Assembly (NCBI GenBank): GCA_037447655.1
Contig: JBBHKE010000394.1
Coordinates: 32,576 to 96,575 of the forward strand
From: Zygnema cylindricum
Lineage: Eukaryota > Streptophyta > Zygnematophyceae > Zygnematales > Zygnemataceae
Direction: 5' to 3'
DNA: 64,000 nt
The notes beneath the pieces are model-generated. The model searched no databases and was not told the origin of the DNA. It saw only the letters and a list, made by a program, of their open reading frames with translations. The first letter of the stretch is position 1; each line of letters starts with the position of its first letter. The translations under genes were made by a program, and so were the position numbers. Shown here in pieces: positions 33,226-44,021 of the stretch.

Positions 33226-34200
33226 TTGTCCATCTTTAAAAAAGGAGCACAATGTTCTAATTATAGTGTCGTTATTTTTTCAGCGACAATAATGTATTTC
33301 TTATCACATATAATACAAAGTAGAGAATTAAACTTTATTGTCATTACAACAATGAGCTTTCCAAACAACAATGTTTTTTTTTGGTTTGGTCACAACTTTT
33401 ATTACAACATACCACGGTCTTAAAAAGTGTCCATACCCTTTTAGGACTTTCGTTTGTTGCAATAAAAACCACTTTTACGCCATATACTTCAATCTTTTGT
33501 TCAAACATTCCCCAACTTGTTTGATTGGTTGAAAACAGTTTGCGTTACCTTTGCATGCTCTTGTGAAATCACCACGACAAAGATGTACTACCATGTATTT
33601 TTTATCTCGAAACATATTCTTCACAAATATATTTCCAAAGTCTAAAATAGTGTGATCCGATAGAGCAACAACATTTAAAAAACACTCATCCGATCACTTT
33701 ACATAGAGGATGTATAGGTTTTCATTCACCTAATAATTGTGCAAGAACTCTCCTATGAACAAAAATTTCCTTGGAGATTTTCCAACTTCCATCTTTAGTT
33801 GGTCTTTTGTAAGCCATTGATGGTTTTTAGTCGGTGTTGTGAAATTTAGTGTTGATTTTGCGAATTTGATTGGTTCCCGATTAAGAAAAAAAACCTTAAA
33901 ACCTGGCAAATTATTTTCACATGATGATTTAGAAATGGAAACAACTTGATCGATAACTACCTTTTTCCGGTAAGATTTACGATATTCCTCAACGGTCATA
34001 GTCAACTTATTTCCATAACACGATCGAAAGTAAGAAATGTCTAATATCAAATGTCGATCATAATGGTGGAAAATAGTGTTTAGGTCTATCGATATAAGCA
34101 AAGTACGGTTGAGAATATTGGCAAACTCTAACGCATGGAAGATGCAAAATTTCCGAATGCTCGATTGCAGTTCAAAAAATTTGAGAACACAAACAAGAAT
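33226..34200 (-). pseudogene. O-fucosyltransferase-family pseudogene
   Basis: Minus-strand translation over about 950 bp gives, in order, A-L-E-F-A-N-I-L-N-R-T-L (near 34130), D-I-S-Y-F-R-S-C-Y-G, M-V-V-H-L-C-R-G-D-F (near 33590) and, after a frameshift, V-V-F-I-A-T-N-E-S (near 33460). These are the landmarks of plant GDP-fucose O-fucosyltransferase-like proteins (LNRTL, H-x-R-R-G-D-F and V-x-I-A-T-N-E). The second residue of the R-R-G-D motif area is Cys here. Stops after L-H-N-Y (33730) and near 33695 break it. No intron is obvious in this span, so it may be a processed copy or a single large exon. It is the only host-type gene sequence I can identify in the window. Confidence 0.6.
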
Positions 34201-34466
34201 TAAAATAAGGCAACATCTTCAAATCCGTTGAGATCGAAGAACATAAAATCAACAAAAATGGGGTAGATAAAACGATTTTATTTCCTCTATAAAAATGAGA
34301 GAAAAACGAAATTTATACAATGAATTTATAAACAAAGTGTAACCTAAGGTAACCAATTTAAAATTTTCCAAACCATAGAAAACCTTAAAATTCCTAAAAA
34401 ACAAAATCACAATCATTGATTGAGTATTATAACAAAAACCAAAGACATGTAAAACGGGCAAAAAAA
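34201..34466. other. AT-rich spacer
   Basis: AT-rich DNA between the pseudogene and the GA tract. I see nothing else in it. Confidence 0.4.
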
Positions 34467-34610
34467 AAAGAGGAAGACAAAGAGAGAGAAAGAGAGGGGG
34501 GAAAGAGAGGAGTGGAGAGAGAGGGGTGGAGAGAGAGGGGAGATAGAGAGGGAAAGAGAGTGAAAGATGGAGGGGAGAGAGAAAGCGAAAAAAGAGAGAG
34601 AGTGAGTGTG

Positions 34611-34641
<31 letters not shown>

Positions 34642-34683
34642 GAGAAGATAGAGAGAGAGAGAGAGAAAGAGAGAAAGAGAGAG

Positions 34684-34724
<41 letters not shown>

Positions 34725-34790
34725 GAGAGAGAGAGAGAGTAAAAAAAAGAGAGAAGGAGAGAAGGAGAGAACAATTGAGAGATAGAGATA
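34467..34790. repeat. (GA)n-rich low-complexity tract
   Basis: Imperfect GA/GGA/GAAA microsatellite, about 320 bp of almost pure purine on the plus strand. It generates artefactual Ser/Leu-rich and Arg/Glu-rich ORFs on both strands. Confidence 0.95.
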
Positions 34791-35123
34791 CCTGGCCAGA
34801 TTGACACTAGGCCATGAGAGAGAGTTAGGCCATGAGAGAGAGCTCATCGTTAGGGTCCCACTCCATTGACCCGGATTCGTTAGCAGAAATTGACATGGCT
34901 TTGCAATAGAGAGTTGCCGAAATGTATGTGGTAAGAGGAGGGATCGAAGGGAAATTAGGATGTAGAAAATGTGGAAAAAGTGAAGAAAGGAGGAAAATGG
35001 AAATGTCCAGTGGAACAAATTGGGCGTTTGAGAGGACTATTGAAGTGTAGAGAAAATTACAAGGATGAGAATCGGAAACGGGAAAGAGTAGAGGATATTG
35101 AAGCATTTAAACACATAAAAAAA
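34791..35123. other. Unassigned DNA between two GA tracts
   Basis: Contains a direct repeat GGCCATGAGAGAGAG (34812 and 34829). The minus strand is open for about 90 codons (34825-35106), but I recognise no domain and cannot support it as a gene. Confidence 0.3.
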
Positions 35124-35195
35124 GAGGAAGAGAGAGAGAGAGGAGAGATGGAGAGATAGAGATAGAAAGGAAGGAAAAGAGATAGAGAGCACGAA

Positions 35196-35282
<87 letters not shown>

Positions 35283-35301
35283 AAGAGAGAGAGCGAGAGA
35301 G
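35124..35301. repeat. (GA)n microsatellite next to an LTR end
   Basis: A long GA run (35210-35270 nearly perfect) ends immediately at the start of the reverse copia LTR near 35302. Confidence 0.95.
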
Positions 35302-36762
35302 ATTAGATTCTATGGGCTCCATTCTCACACAAAATTTGCAGATCTAAAAGAAGCTAATCTAGATAGTGCCGACTCCAAGTTGATATAAACCCGAATGACT
35401 GACACCTTGACAATAAAAACCCAAATACAGCTTCACCTTTGTGAAATGAGACTTTTTGACAATCACAACCCTAATACAGCTTCACTCCTGTGAAAAAAGA
35501 CTTCCTGTGTGCTCAGTTATACCACAAAATGCAAACTTAGAATATGAGTTGGACAACATTCCCCACTTTGACTTTTCCTTAGAAATGCCGCCACCTTGGC
35601 AAGCAAAAATTCTGACCGAGTACACCTCTGTGTAGCTTGTACTCCCTTTAGTCCGCAGCAAAAAGAATAACTGAAAATGGCTAGCTGAGTTGATAGTTAT
35701 GGCTGCTCAAAGTGAGCTTTTTATACAAGGGTGCTCTCAAAGAGAGGCGGCTACCTACCAAAAAAGTTTTAAGTCCTAAACCTCTCATAGCCCCTCTAAA
35801 CCAATCAGATTATTGCACACTACATGATGTACATTCAAAGTACGGTAGTCGCCGTACTTTATGTACGGCATTATCTACAACAATCTCGGTCTACCACGTG
35901 GCGAATCAGTCGTCACCGTTCTGTCCCTTTCTTCTCCAACATCCTATAGGATGATGCCATGTGTCATTTTGGCGCGCCAAATTTAATCTTTGTTGACCAT
36001 TCAATTTCAACGGTTGTCATTCCGTGTTGACCGTTGAAATTCTCGTCAACACGGAACCAACTAAGGTACGGACTAATCTATTGACTGTACCGTACAAGAG
36101 AGTTTAGTACAACAGAGTACAGGTGCCGGAGTACTTTCGATACGCTCCATGTACGACATCGCCATAATGTTACACTTGTCACATTTGGACTTGTCATCTC
36201 GCGTTCGGAGATCTCGCAATCCTCTAAGATCTCGCCACGTGTCATCCGGTGTGGCGGTGCGCGAAAACGCCAAGTCGCCCACTCCGAAATCATGGCTCGC
36301 ACCATAGCCGTCGGTTCAAATCGGATATTTATCGAGACCGTCGAAATAAAATGTCATCATGTTAATTCCGTGCAGCATAGAATTAGTGTGGTCTGGTTCA
36401 TTTCCGTGTGTAGTCCGTCCCGTAATCTGTTAAATGGAACATGTCGCGTCGTTCACATTTATATAATTATCGTACTCTATGTACTTTAGCATTGGCCGTA
36501 TACTACAAGATAAAGCTAACGGTTGCGGGTGATTTGATGGATGGTAGGTAGAAGGATTAAATCGTGTGTCCGTCAAACACCTTTTTGGAATATCTACCAA
36601 ACCTACTCTTTGTCTCTTTAGAGAGCTTTGGCACTCATGACTCTAGCTTCCTCTTTAGCCTTTAGTGACTACGACAAGAGTGGGGGCTTTGGAGAAGGGA
36701 GTTAGAGGCAAACTGTCTTTTTGTATCGTAATATAGACCAAGAAAATACACAAATATCAACA
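35302..36762 (-). repeat. copia LTR (long variant with duplicated U3 part)
   Basis: Minus strand starts TGTTGATATTTGTGTATTTTC at 36762, like the LTRs at 18554 and 60978. At about 1460 bp it is roughly 290 bp longer. The extra length appears to be a second copy of the GTAC-rich promoter segment (compare 35835-35885 with 36065-36160). Hairpins lie near 35625-35655. Confidence 0.65.
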
Positions 36763-38780
36763 CTCCGATTATTTTCTAGACTATTTTCCTTTCAACTCCT
36801 ACAAAAAATAAACGCCCCCTCCCCTTTTTTCTGTTCCTTTTCCTTTTCCTTTTAAAATGCTTCAAGAAAATGCCCTCATATTTTAAAAGGTCAATTAGAT
36901 GAGCTAAATAAACATTCCATCTTGCTGAACACACATTTTATTAGCATCCCACTTTTCATAAGATTTTATCTACCTCATCCCTTTTCCTTCCACAAAAAAT
37001 CCGATTTCCCTCTTGTAGTTCAAACATTGAACCCCATCTCTAATCTGCAACACACACCCAGATGGTAACCCTTTAACAGGCACACCTTCATAAATAACAT
37101 CACTCCCATTAGTGATGTCAAATCCATAACCCACCCAAATTTTCCAAAAAAACAAGTGTCCCCACTAAGTTCCTCATAAGATTTACGTCTTCCGTACTTA
37201 TATTTTTATTTATGATACTCACCACATTTTTTGAACTTTCCTCACTCTCTCCCATAGAATTCTTTCCACTATCACTTTCTCATTTCATTCCCAATAAATA
37301 TTTCTTCTCCCCTAAACCTTTCATTAAATATTCCTCTTCTCCCCTATCCTTTAAAACCCCCCCCTAGATTTACTTCTCTCCTTTCCTCGGAATCCATTGA
37401 AGTCTCCCTTTTCGACTAGTTTTCTTTTTCCAAAATATCTATGAAATTATCCTCAATATTTTTAATTTTCCCTTTTTCAATTAAGGATCCTAGATATGTC
37501 CTTCTCATTTCTAAGTCATACTTTCTACACTCCTTGACATCTTTATCATGTCTTACCTCCATCCCTTTACTTCCTTTATACCTCCAAAAGCACACTGCTG
37601 CTTTCGTGGAATCTCTGTGTGCTTTTCTCTCTTCTCCATTCTACCGATGTGAAGAAGCTCCAAAATATCTTCATCCCCTTTCTCCTCTTCCCCTTTTTCC
37701 TCCTCATCCACATTCCAACTTCTCCACATTCCAACTTCTAAGTTCTTCCAAACAAGGGCATTCCTCCCTATAGTGACCCAGTTCCCTACAAAAGAAGCAA
37801 ACCCCTCCTTTCGAAGCTCCTCTTTCTTCTCCTCTCCCTCTCTTTCCACCAAGTTTTGATAGGGTTTACCTTTGTCTTTCTTCCTCTTATCACGCTTCCG
37901 CCTGTCACCATCATTTCTCTCATCACACTTCCGCCCGTCACCACCATTTTTAATATCACGCTTGCGCCAGTCATCACCAGCTGTCAATGCATTCACCATA
38001 TCACGTCCCCTACGAAGCTACAAAGTGCTTTCCCTCACAAGATTCATCCCCATGGTAATGCTCCAAGTCCATGAGGAGCCATCCATTTCGTGCATACAGT
38101 TAATTATGTTTTTGTATTCATCTAGGAGTTTCATGATTAGTGTGTTAATCTTTCTCTCCTCAGATTCTATATACCTTGCACTAGCAAGCTCAACATATAA
38201 CGCAGCAATATCATTGCAAAACTCTATCATGCTACCGCCTTTATAAACATAGGCCTCTATTTCTTTTTTAACAAACAGCTGCTTTTGTATAGTCTCACTC
38301 TTATAAATCTGAATAAGTGTTTCCCATATCTTTGAAGACTTGGTTAAGTTTGTAATAGTGATAGCTATGGACTTAGACACGTTTCTAAGTATTAGATTTT
38401 TTGCTATAGTGTTTTTGTATTCCCATACTTTTTGTCTTTTTCTTCAATTTTTGGTTCAGTTATAACCCCTACAAGTGAAGCTATGGCCAAGAGGCTAGCT
38501 CCCCTCACCATAGGTATTTTTTTTCCCTTTTCCCCTTTTCCCTCTTCCATGGCAATGATTTTCCCTTCACCTTCCGTTACAGTTGATCTCCGTTTGGTTT
38601 TCTGGAAAGCGTCAGATGAATCTCCATAGTGAGTTCCACCAAAGCTGGGTGGCGGACACCTCACTTGTCCCAAAATAATTTCCCACAAGTACTTTTCGAA
38701 AAGCAATCCCTCCATCGTAAAATCCCAATAAGTGAAGTTTTTTCCATAAAACATAGGCACCCTAGATGGTGGGCCCATGG
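36763..38780 (-). pseudogene. gag and RNase H remnant of the gag-only copia family
   Basis: Minus strand: gag starts in the primer-binding site (M-G-P-P-S-R-V-P-M-F, 38776) and continues 38832-38404 and 38380-38018 with a UBN2-like segment (K-L-L-D-E-Y-K-N-I-I). Then comes a charged repeat region of R-K-R-D-x-R-N/K type (37999-37800) and a broken knuckle region. After this the pol is missing. Only a degenerate RNase H-like segment (F-D-I-T-N-G-S-D...G-Y/C-V-L-Q-I, 37155-36970) remains before the polypurine tract. The same shortened architecture recurs at 59731-63565, so the deletion was inherited, not local. Confidence 0.65.
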
Positions 38781-39149
38781 TTGTTTTTTGATATGTTAGT
38801 TTCCTTGTATGCCACATTTTGTGTGCACGCAACGTTTCCTGCGTAGATTATTATCGAAAATAATGTGGTGGTACAAATGGAGGTTCGAATGGATTTGTGG
38901 ATTTGGGGGATTATTTGCACGTTTAGAATTAAAGAGACGTGAGTGAGTAATTAAGTAGCTCGGAATACGTTTGAAATTGGACAACGGATCGCGAAGCGAT
39001 CTGATAAGAAATGTACGAAATGTTGTATATGTACGCGACTAGTACGGAGCGCTTTATTTGGACATGTGTACTTTATTAGGTGTACTTTATTTACAACAGG
39101 TGCATTTATAGCAAAGGACGCAAGTTCAGTACGAAAAAGATTCAAAAGG
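38781..39149. other. Unassigned DNA, possibly part of another LTR
   Basis: Contiguous with 52845-53688 before copia3 inserted (candidate duplication AAAGG at 39145-39149 and AAAGT at 52845-52849). The sequence starting TGTTTTTTGATATG (38782) and ending just before a primer-binding site at 53689 could be one LTR of a different copia family. No ORF supported. Confidence 0.35.
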
Positions 39150-39755
39150 TTTAAACTGTGAGACCTCCATAAGTCCTTAGAATGGACAGCTTCCAATAAG
39201 CCTCTAGGATAACCTTGACCCTTTTGTGTTTCAGCAAGAACAACTGCCACCTTGGCAGACAAAAACTCTGACCAACTTCACCCCTGTGAAGGTAAGACTC
39301 CCTTGAGTCGATAGCAAAAAGAATTTCTGAATTTGCTCCCTTGAGAAGTAAATTATGGAGGGTCAAAGTTGACCTTTTTGTACAGAAGCCCTCTAGGCAA
39401 GAGGGTCCTATCTACTAATTTTTCTAAGTCATATCTCTCTCACATACTCTATCTACTCATGTACGCAACCAATCATATTACACTTCCATACACAAAAGTA
39501 TAGTTGTCAGTGTACTTTCTGTACGGACATTGTACAACATGCCCTAAATGTCGACACGTGGTATATCCGGATTTGCTCCCTTAATCCTCGGAGATGCCGT
39601 GATCCAATGTTATTTTGCCACGTGTCATCCGATGTGGCGACGACGAAAAACTGCCGAAATCCTTTTCCGCGATCTCGGCATTCATTCTGGCCGTACGATT
39701 AAATGCACATTTAATCGTAGCCGTAATAAATACTTGCGCGGTATTTGTTTCGCTA

Positions 39756-41013
39756 TGTCATGCCGCATCGTGTCGGTTGCGCGCGCGCACGATATTATCC
39801 ACGCACGCGCAGTATTTTGCATGCATGCGCAGTATTTCTCACGCACGCGCGGTATTTTGCACGCACGCGCGGTATTTTGCACGCACGCGCGGTTTTCTTG
39901 CATGCACGCGTAGTATTCCGCATGCACGCACGGTTTTGGGCACGCGCGCGAGATTAGATGCATACACGCACGATTTAATGCATGCACGCATAATTTTCGC
40001 ACGTATATATAATTTTCGTTCACACGTGCGATTTTACGCCGATTCATTTATTTATGACGTGTACGCGATTCGCGTGCACGTTTCGTTGAATAGTACTAAT
40101 TCCGTGCGATATGTTTTATTTCGTGCGCAGGTATGTTATTTTCGAAGTATGGGCGCGAAGTATCGTTTTGGCGACGCATCGCGATTTCCAGAAATAGTTC
40201 GTGCGACGGTTTTCGTTTCGTGCGATATGTTTCGTTTCGTGCGAATGCATGCAATTTCGGGAGTATCGACGCGAAGTATCGTTTGGCGCCGAATTGCGAT
40301 TCCTGGTAGTATCGGCGTCGCTTCGATACCTTGTATTTATTTAAGTCGCGAACCCATGTAGGTTCGCGCACATGTTGTTAGGGAGGGTTTTTACCCTCGG
40401 ATTGTGGATTTTGTCAGTCGTACGGCAGACGATGTTGGCTGCCTATTGGCCAACATCTTTAGTAGTTTCATGCATGTAAAGTAGACTAGACGTAGGCTAA
40501 TTTTGCTTAGGCCTAGTGTAGCTCTTACTTAGCCTAATTCTCAGACTTAGAGAATTTAGCTTTTGGACAAGAATTTTCTCTTGGCAGCGGAGCTTTTCTC
40601 TTGCTCTCTCTCTCTCACCGATTGCCCACGTGTCTTTCTTCTCCTTGCTTGCTAGCTGTAGAGGCTAGATAGGTTAAGAATATTTTTCCTTTTATTTCTG
40701 CCCACGTTTTTAATCCACACGGCCTAAGGCCACGTCCGGAAGGTTTCCCTCCAAACTTGGTCTTTTGGTGGAAGTGTGGAATTGGAGACCGTGGGGGAGC
40801 ACCTCTGTACCTTGCTGTGCCTTCCTCGGGCAGCTTGACGGTTTGGTAGTGTGTTTGTGTCTTGTTTGTATTTCGGTTGGCTTGGAAGGAGTGTATTTTT
40901 GATCGGATTTGGATTTTCCCTTGTTCCGGTTGGAATATTTCTTGCTTTGCTGTCGTAACGGGATAACTCTTGTAGGGAATGTGATAAAGACCAGAGAGCC
41001 TAGTGGCTACCTC
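39756..41013 (+). repeat. A1 terminal repeat of gypsy2
   Basis: 1258 bp, CpG-dense, ending AGTGGCTACCTC. It contains a CACGCACGCGCG-type minisatellite (39780-39990) and TCGTGCGATATGTTTCG-like repeats (40110-40250). It is followed directly by leader sequence without a B repeat. A 248-codon open stretch through it is treated as non-coding because it is driven by the repeats. Confidence 0.9.
39780..39990. repeat. Purine-pyrimidine alternating minisatellite in A1
   Basis: About ten imperfect units of roughly 19-21 bp of the type CACGCACGCGCGGTATTTTG, with CATGCA, CACGCA and CGCGCG cores. An almost identical array is in A2 (45650-45860). Alternating CG/CA steps can adopt Z-DNA. The array is unusually rich in CpG. 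Confidence 0.85.
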
Positions 41014-42696
41014 CTGGCTTAGCATTCTTGTCCAAAAGCTCCACTTTTCAAAATCACATTTTCTAAAAGTCTATTTTTTTAATATTAAATTATTAAAAAT
41101 ATAAATTTTATTTCATTAAAAAAAATATTACCTTTCACATCCGGTTTTTGTTCTTGTTTTTGTCTTTCTATTTTCTTGCCTATTTACCTTTTATTTTCAG
41201 TTTTACTTCTCAGTTTTGTGTGATAAAATAAAGCTAAAGGAAAAAAAAAAATATAAATTACATTATTTTCAATATAAAATCTATCTTTTCATTTCTAGAT
41301 TTTCTTCCACCTATTTTTGAGTTGGTTTTTTTTTTCCTTTTGACTTTGCTTTATTTTTCTACAAGCTTTATTCTACTTTCTCTCCATTATTGCTTTTGCT
41401 TTCAGTTTTGCCTTTGAAGAACATATTATAAAAATAACTTAATTTATATATTTTATTTTATAAAAAAATAAAACATTTTGTTTTGGTTTTTTGTTTTCTT
41501 CTTTTCTTGCTTTCAATTCTTGTCTTCTATCTTGTTGCCACTCTATTTCTAGTCTGCAAATTTAGGTCTGATTTTGTGTCAGATTTTTAGGGTTAATCTG
41601 CGGAATTATGGTTTGGCCGCGGATTTCGGGTTTGGGCCGCAGATTTAGGGTTTGGGCGGATTTAGGGTTTATTTTTTGGAATTCTTAACCCTAGGTCAGC
41701 ATATTACCATCCCTTGGTCGCAGATTTTTGATTTTTGCAGCGTGGTATTAGGGTTTGAGAAACCTTTTTGCCCAATTTTACCTTATTTTGTGTTTTATTT
41801 TGAACTTTTCTGAATATTTATTATCTTTCTTTCCTTTAGTGCAACTTCCTTTGCTGTCTAGTTGATGTTTAGTTTGTGGTGGATTTTATATTCTCTTTCT
41901 TTATCCTTTGCCAAATCTAATCATTCATAAAACCTAGCAAAGTAAAAAAATATATTCATATATATTAAATTTGCACGAATTATAACATATAATTATCATT
42001 GCTTTATAGTTGGGTATAGCATGGCATAGCGCTAATACGCATACCCTAGCAGGATACTAATTGCCTGGGTGTTAAGTGGTGGTCCTGGGTACGACTATTC
42101 AAAACCGAGGCGGATCACGTTCCTGAGGACTCTGCAAAATTCGACTTGCTTCAACCAAGTCCGGTTCACTTTTAATACTCACCAGAGTATTAAAGGTGTT
42201 TATAAGTATTACGATGCCTTTTGGGTGCAGGAGCGTTACGATATAGTGTCGACACCCGTGTAGGGGATCGGTGTGGATTGGTTCTATTACGAACCTTTGT
42301 TTTTGAGCATTTGCATTCTCCTTGCTTTCTTTGCATGCTGTCTGGCCGTGAGTGGCCTTGAGTTTCCCTGTGATTATTTGGATTGGTGTTTATTTTTATA
42401 GATCTTGCCGTGGGTGGCACTGTTTAGACAATTTTCTGTCTTTGCCGATGTAGATCTGCACCGAAAGGTGCCTGGATAGTTCTATGTTTGTTTTTATAGA
42501 TGTGGCCTTTCGGCCTTGCCCATTGTTTGCAGGGTAGAGGTTTTGGTATTCCGGCTTCTTGCTAGATCTGACCACCAGGTCTTGATAGAGACTTCGTGTG
42601 TCAGCTTGTCTTGTGTGGTTTGGCCTTCCATTTGACGCACCTCGATTAGGTCGTTCCGTTCTTTCCTAGTCGTAATCGAGGGTTTTCTCTTCGTTT
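41014..42696 (+). other. gypsy2 leader with telobox cluster
   Basis: About 1.7 kb of mostly AT-rich DNA between A1 and gag, longer than in gypsy1. 41587-41758 contains five TTTAGGG/AACCCTA-type motifs. 42069-42263 aligns with the possible upstream ORF region of gypsy1. Nothing in it is convincingly protein-coding. Confidence 0.5.
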
Positions 42697-44021
42697 ATGC
42701 CCACGGATTGGGATAACTTACGTTATCAATCCGGATCTACCCGCGGCGGGACAATTTTCCGTCCACCACAGTTAGACCTTTCCAGTTTCTCCGAGTCTAC
42801 GGACGCACCTGTTTCGGTTGCGGCCCCTAGATCTCCGTCTGTTCGGTCAGTATTGACCACAGTCTCATCATTATCCTCAGTTTCCTCCAGGTCATCCCTA
42901 GATAGAACCGAAAGAGACTTTTCAGAGGAAATCTTTTTCCATCCTCTCACATCATTTCCGTTTTCGGTCAGTCCAAATTTGGAACCACTAGTGCATTCTT
43001 CCTTTGACGACATGGCTTCCTCTTCAGAGGGGGGCATGGGGAAAATGCAATTTTGCTTTTCAGGGATGAAGGATACCATGTCTTTATCCCATTTCCGTAT
43101 GCTTTATGATACCGAAATGCGTGATTTGGCATTTCGATATCAAGATCGATTTGATCTTCGTGTGGCATTTTCTCTTCTTGGTCAGTACCTCAGAGGTTTG
43201 GCCCTTACATTATATTCTCTTAAGTATGATGTTATACTCGCGATGACTGAATTTTCCCCTCCTTTTGCTGGTACACCCGAGGTCATAGGTCAAGCGGATA
43301 TTCCATTCCAGGCCGCTTTTCCCAAGGTCTTAGATGCTCAAGGTGTTGTCCTAATTCCCGCAGTCCCAGAAATTCCGCGCCAATATGCTGTGGCCCCTCG
43401 TGCTGCTGTCCCAGCACGACCAGGGATGATAATTCTGTTGCGGGATCCACTATCTGTTATGTTTGATTTCTTAGAAGCCGAGTATCGGATGCAAAACCCC
43501 GATCAGGTGAAAGAATTGATGAATTTCACGCGTAAACTAAGAGAAACTGCCCCTGCTTTACGTGCCACATGGAGACTTTGCGAGAAGCTTTACCGGACCT
43601 AATGTCCGATGCGGAAGCTGTTCAAAAATTTGTTGGACAGTTTCCAGATCAACCGAAACGTTTTATACAAAGTCATCTCACTCAGACTTACGGTCTGAAA
43701 TTTACATTTGATCAAGCCGCCCAATATGCGGTAGAATATGAGATGCAATCATGTTGGTGGGAAGCTCATGATCGTTCGGAAATCGCTTCCCCACTTTCTC
43801 CTCCAAGGAACCCGTGGCCTTCTAATAGGCCTCCAAAGATGCCGGCCAAGGGAAATCCGCCTTTTAATTTCGGAGACCGATTGTGTTTCCGATGTGGAAA
43901 CACGGGACACGATGCCCGCATGTGCCCGGATAAGTTGGCCACATGCACCCATTGCAACCAGAAGGGACATTATGTCCACCGTTGCCACGTTAAGGATCCT
44001 AATTTTTCCTATCAGAATTAG
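42697..44021 (+). CDS. gypsy2 gag with two CCHC zinc knuckles
   Basis: Starts M-P-T-D-W-D-N-L at 42697 and is open to 43602. One frame change near 43569 leads into 43569-44021, so the original ORF was about 440 codons. The N-terminus is Ser-rich; the middle holds the capsid-like block (M-R-D-L-A-F-R-Y-Q-D-R, A-E-Y-R-M-Q-N-P, F-V-G-Q-F-P-D-Q). The end has two knuckles, C-F-R-C-G-N-T-G-H-D-A-R-M-C and C-T-H-C-N-Q-K-G-H-Y-V-H-R-C (43887-43988). Gag binds and packages element RNA. This is the best preserved gag of the family here; a stop at 44020 separates it from the protease frame. Whether the frame change is real or programmed cannot be judged. Confidence 0.8.

Larger units (their letters stand above)
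35302..38780 (-). mobile_element. Reverse gag-only copia derivative
   Basis: An LTR (about 35302-36762) is followed, reading the plus strand left to right, by the complement of a polypurine tract, an RNase H/RT remnant, gag and a primer-binding site near 38766 (GGTGGGCCCAT on the plus strand). No second LTR of the same type lies beyond 38780. Protease, integrase and most of RT are absent. It is the same family as the forward copies at 59731-63565. The start at 35302 is approximate. Confidence 0.7.

Noticed and set aside
34413-35328. Long Ser/Leu-rich and Arg/Glu-rich ORFs
   Set aside because: Translation of (GA)n microsatellite DNA; no independent coding signal.
39780-39990. Regularly spaced repeats resembling a CRISPR array
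   Set aside because: Units are contiguous, degenerate and about 20 bp long, with no unique spacers, and they lie in a eukaryotic transposon.
39615-40361. 248-codon open frame (and overlapping frames on both strands) at the start of gypsy2
   Set aside because: It is generated by the CACGCACGCGCG repeats and CpG-rich A1 repeat. The array is open in several frames at once and extends through non-coding terminal repeat.
41040-41480. Scaffold/matrix attachment region or origin in AT-rich leader
   Set aside because: AT-richness alone is not evidence, and no defined motif supports it.
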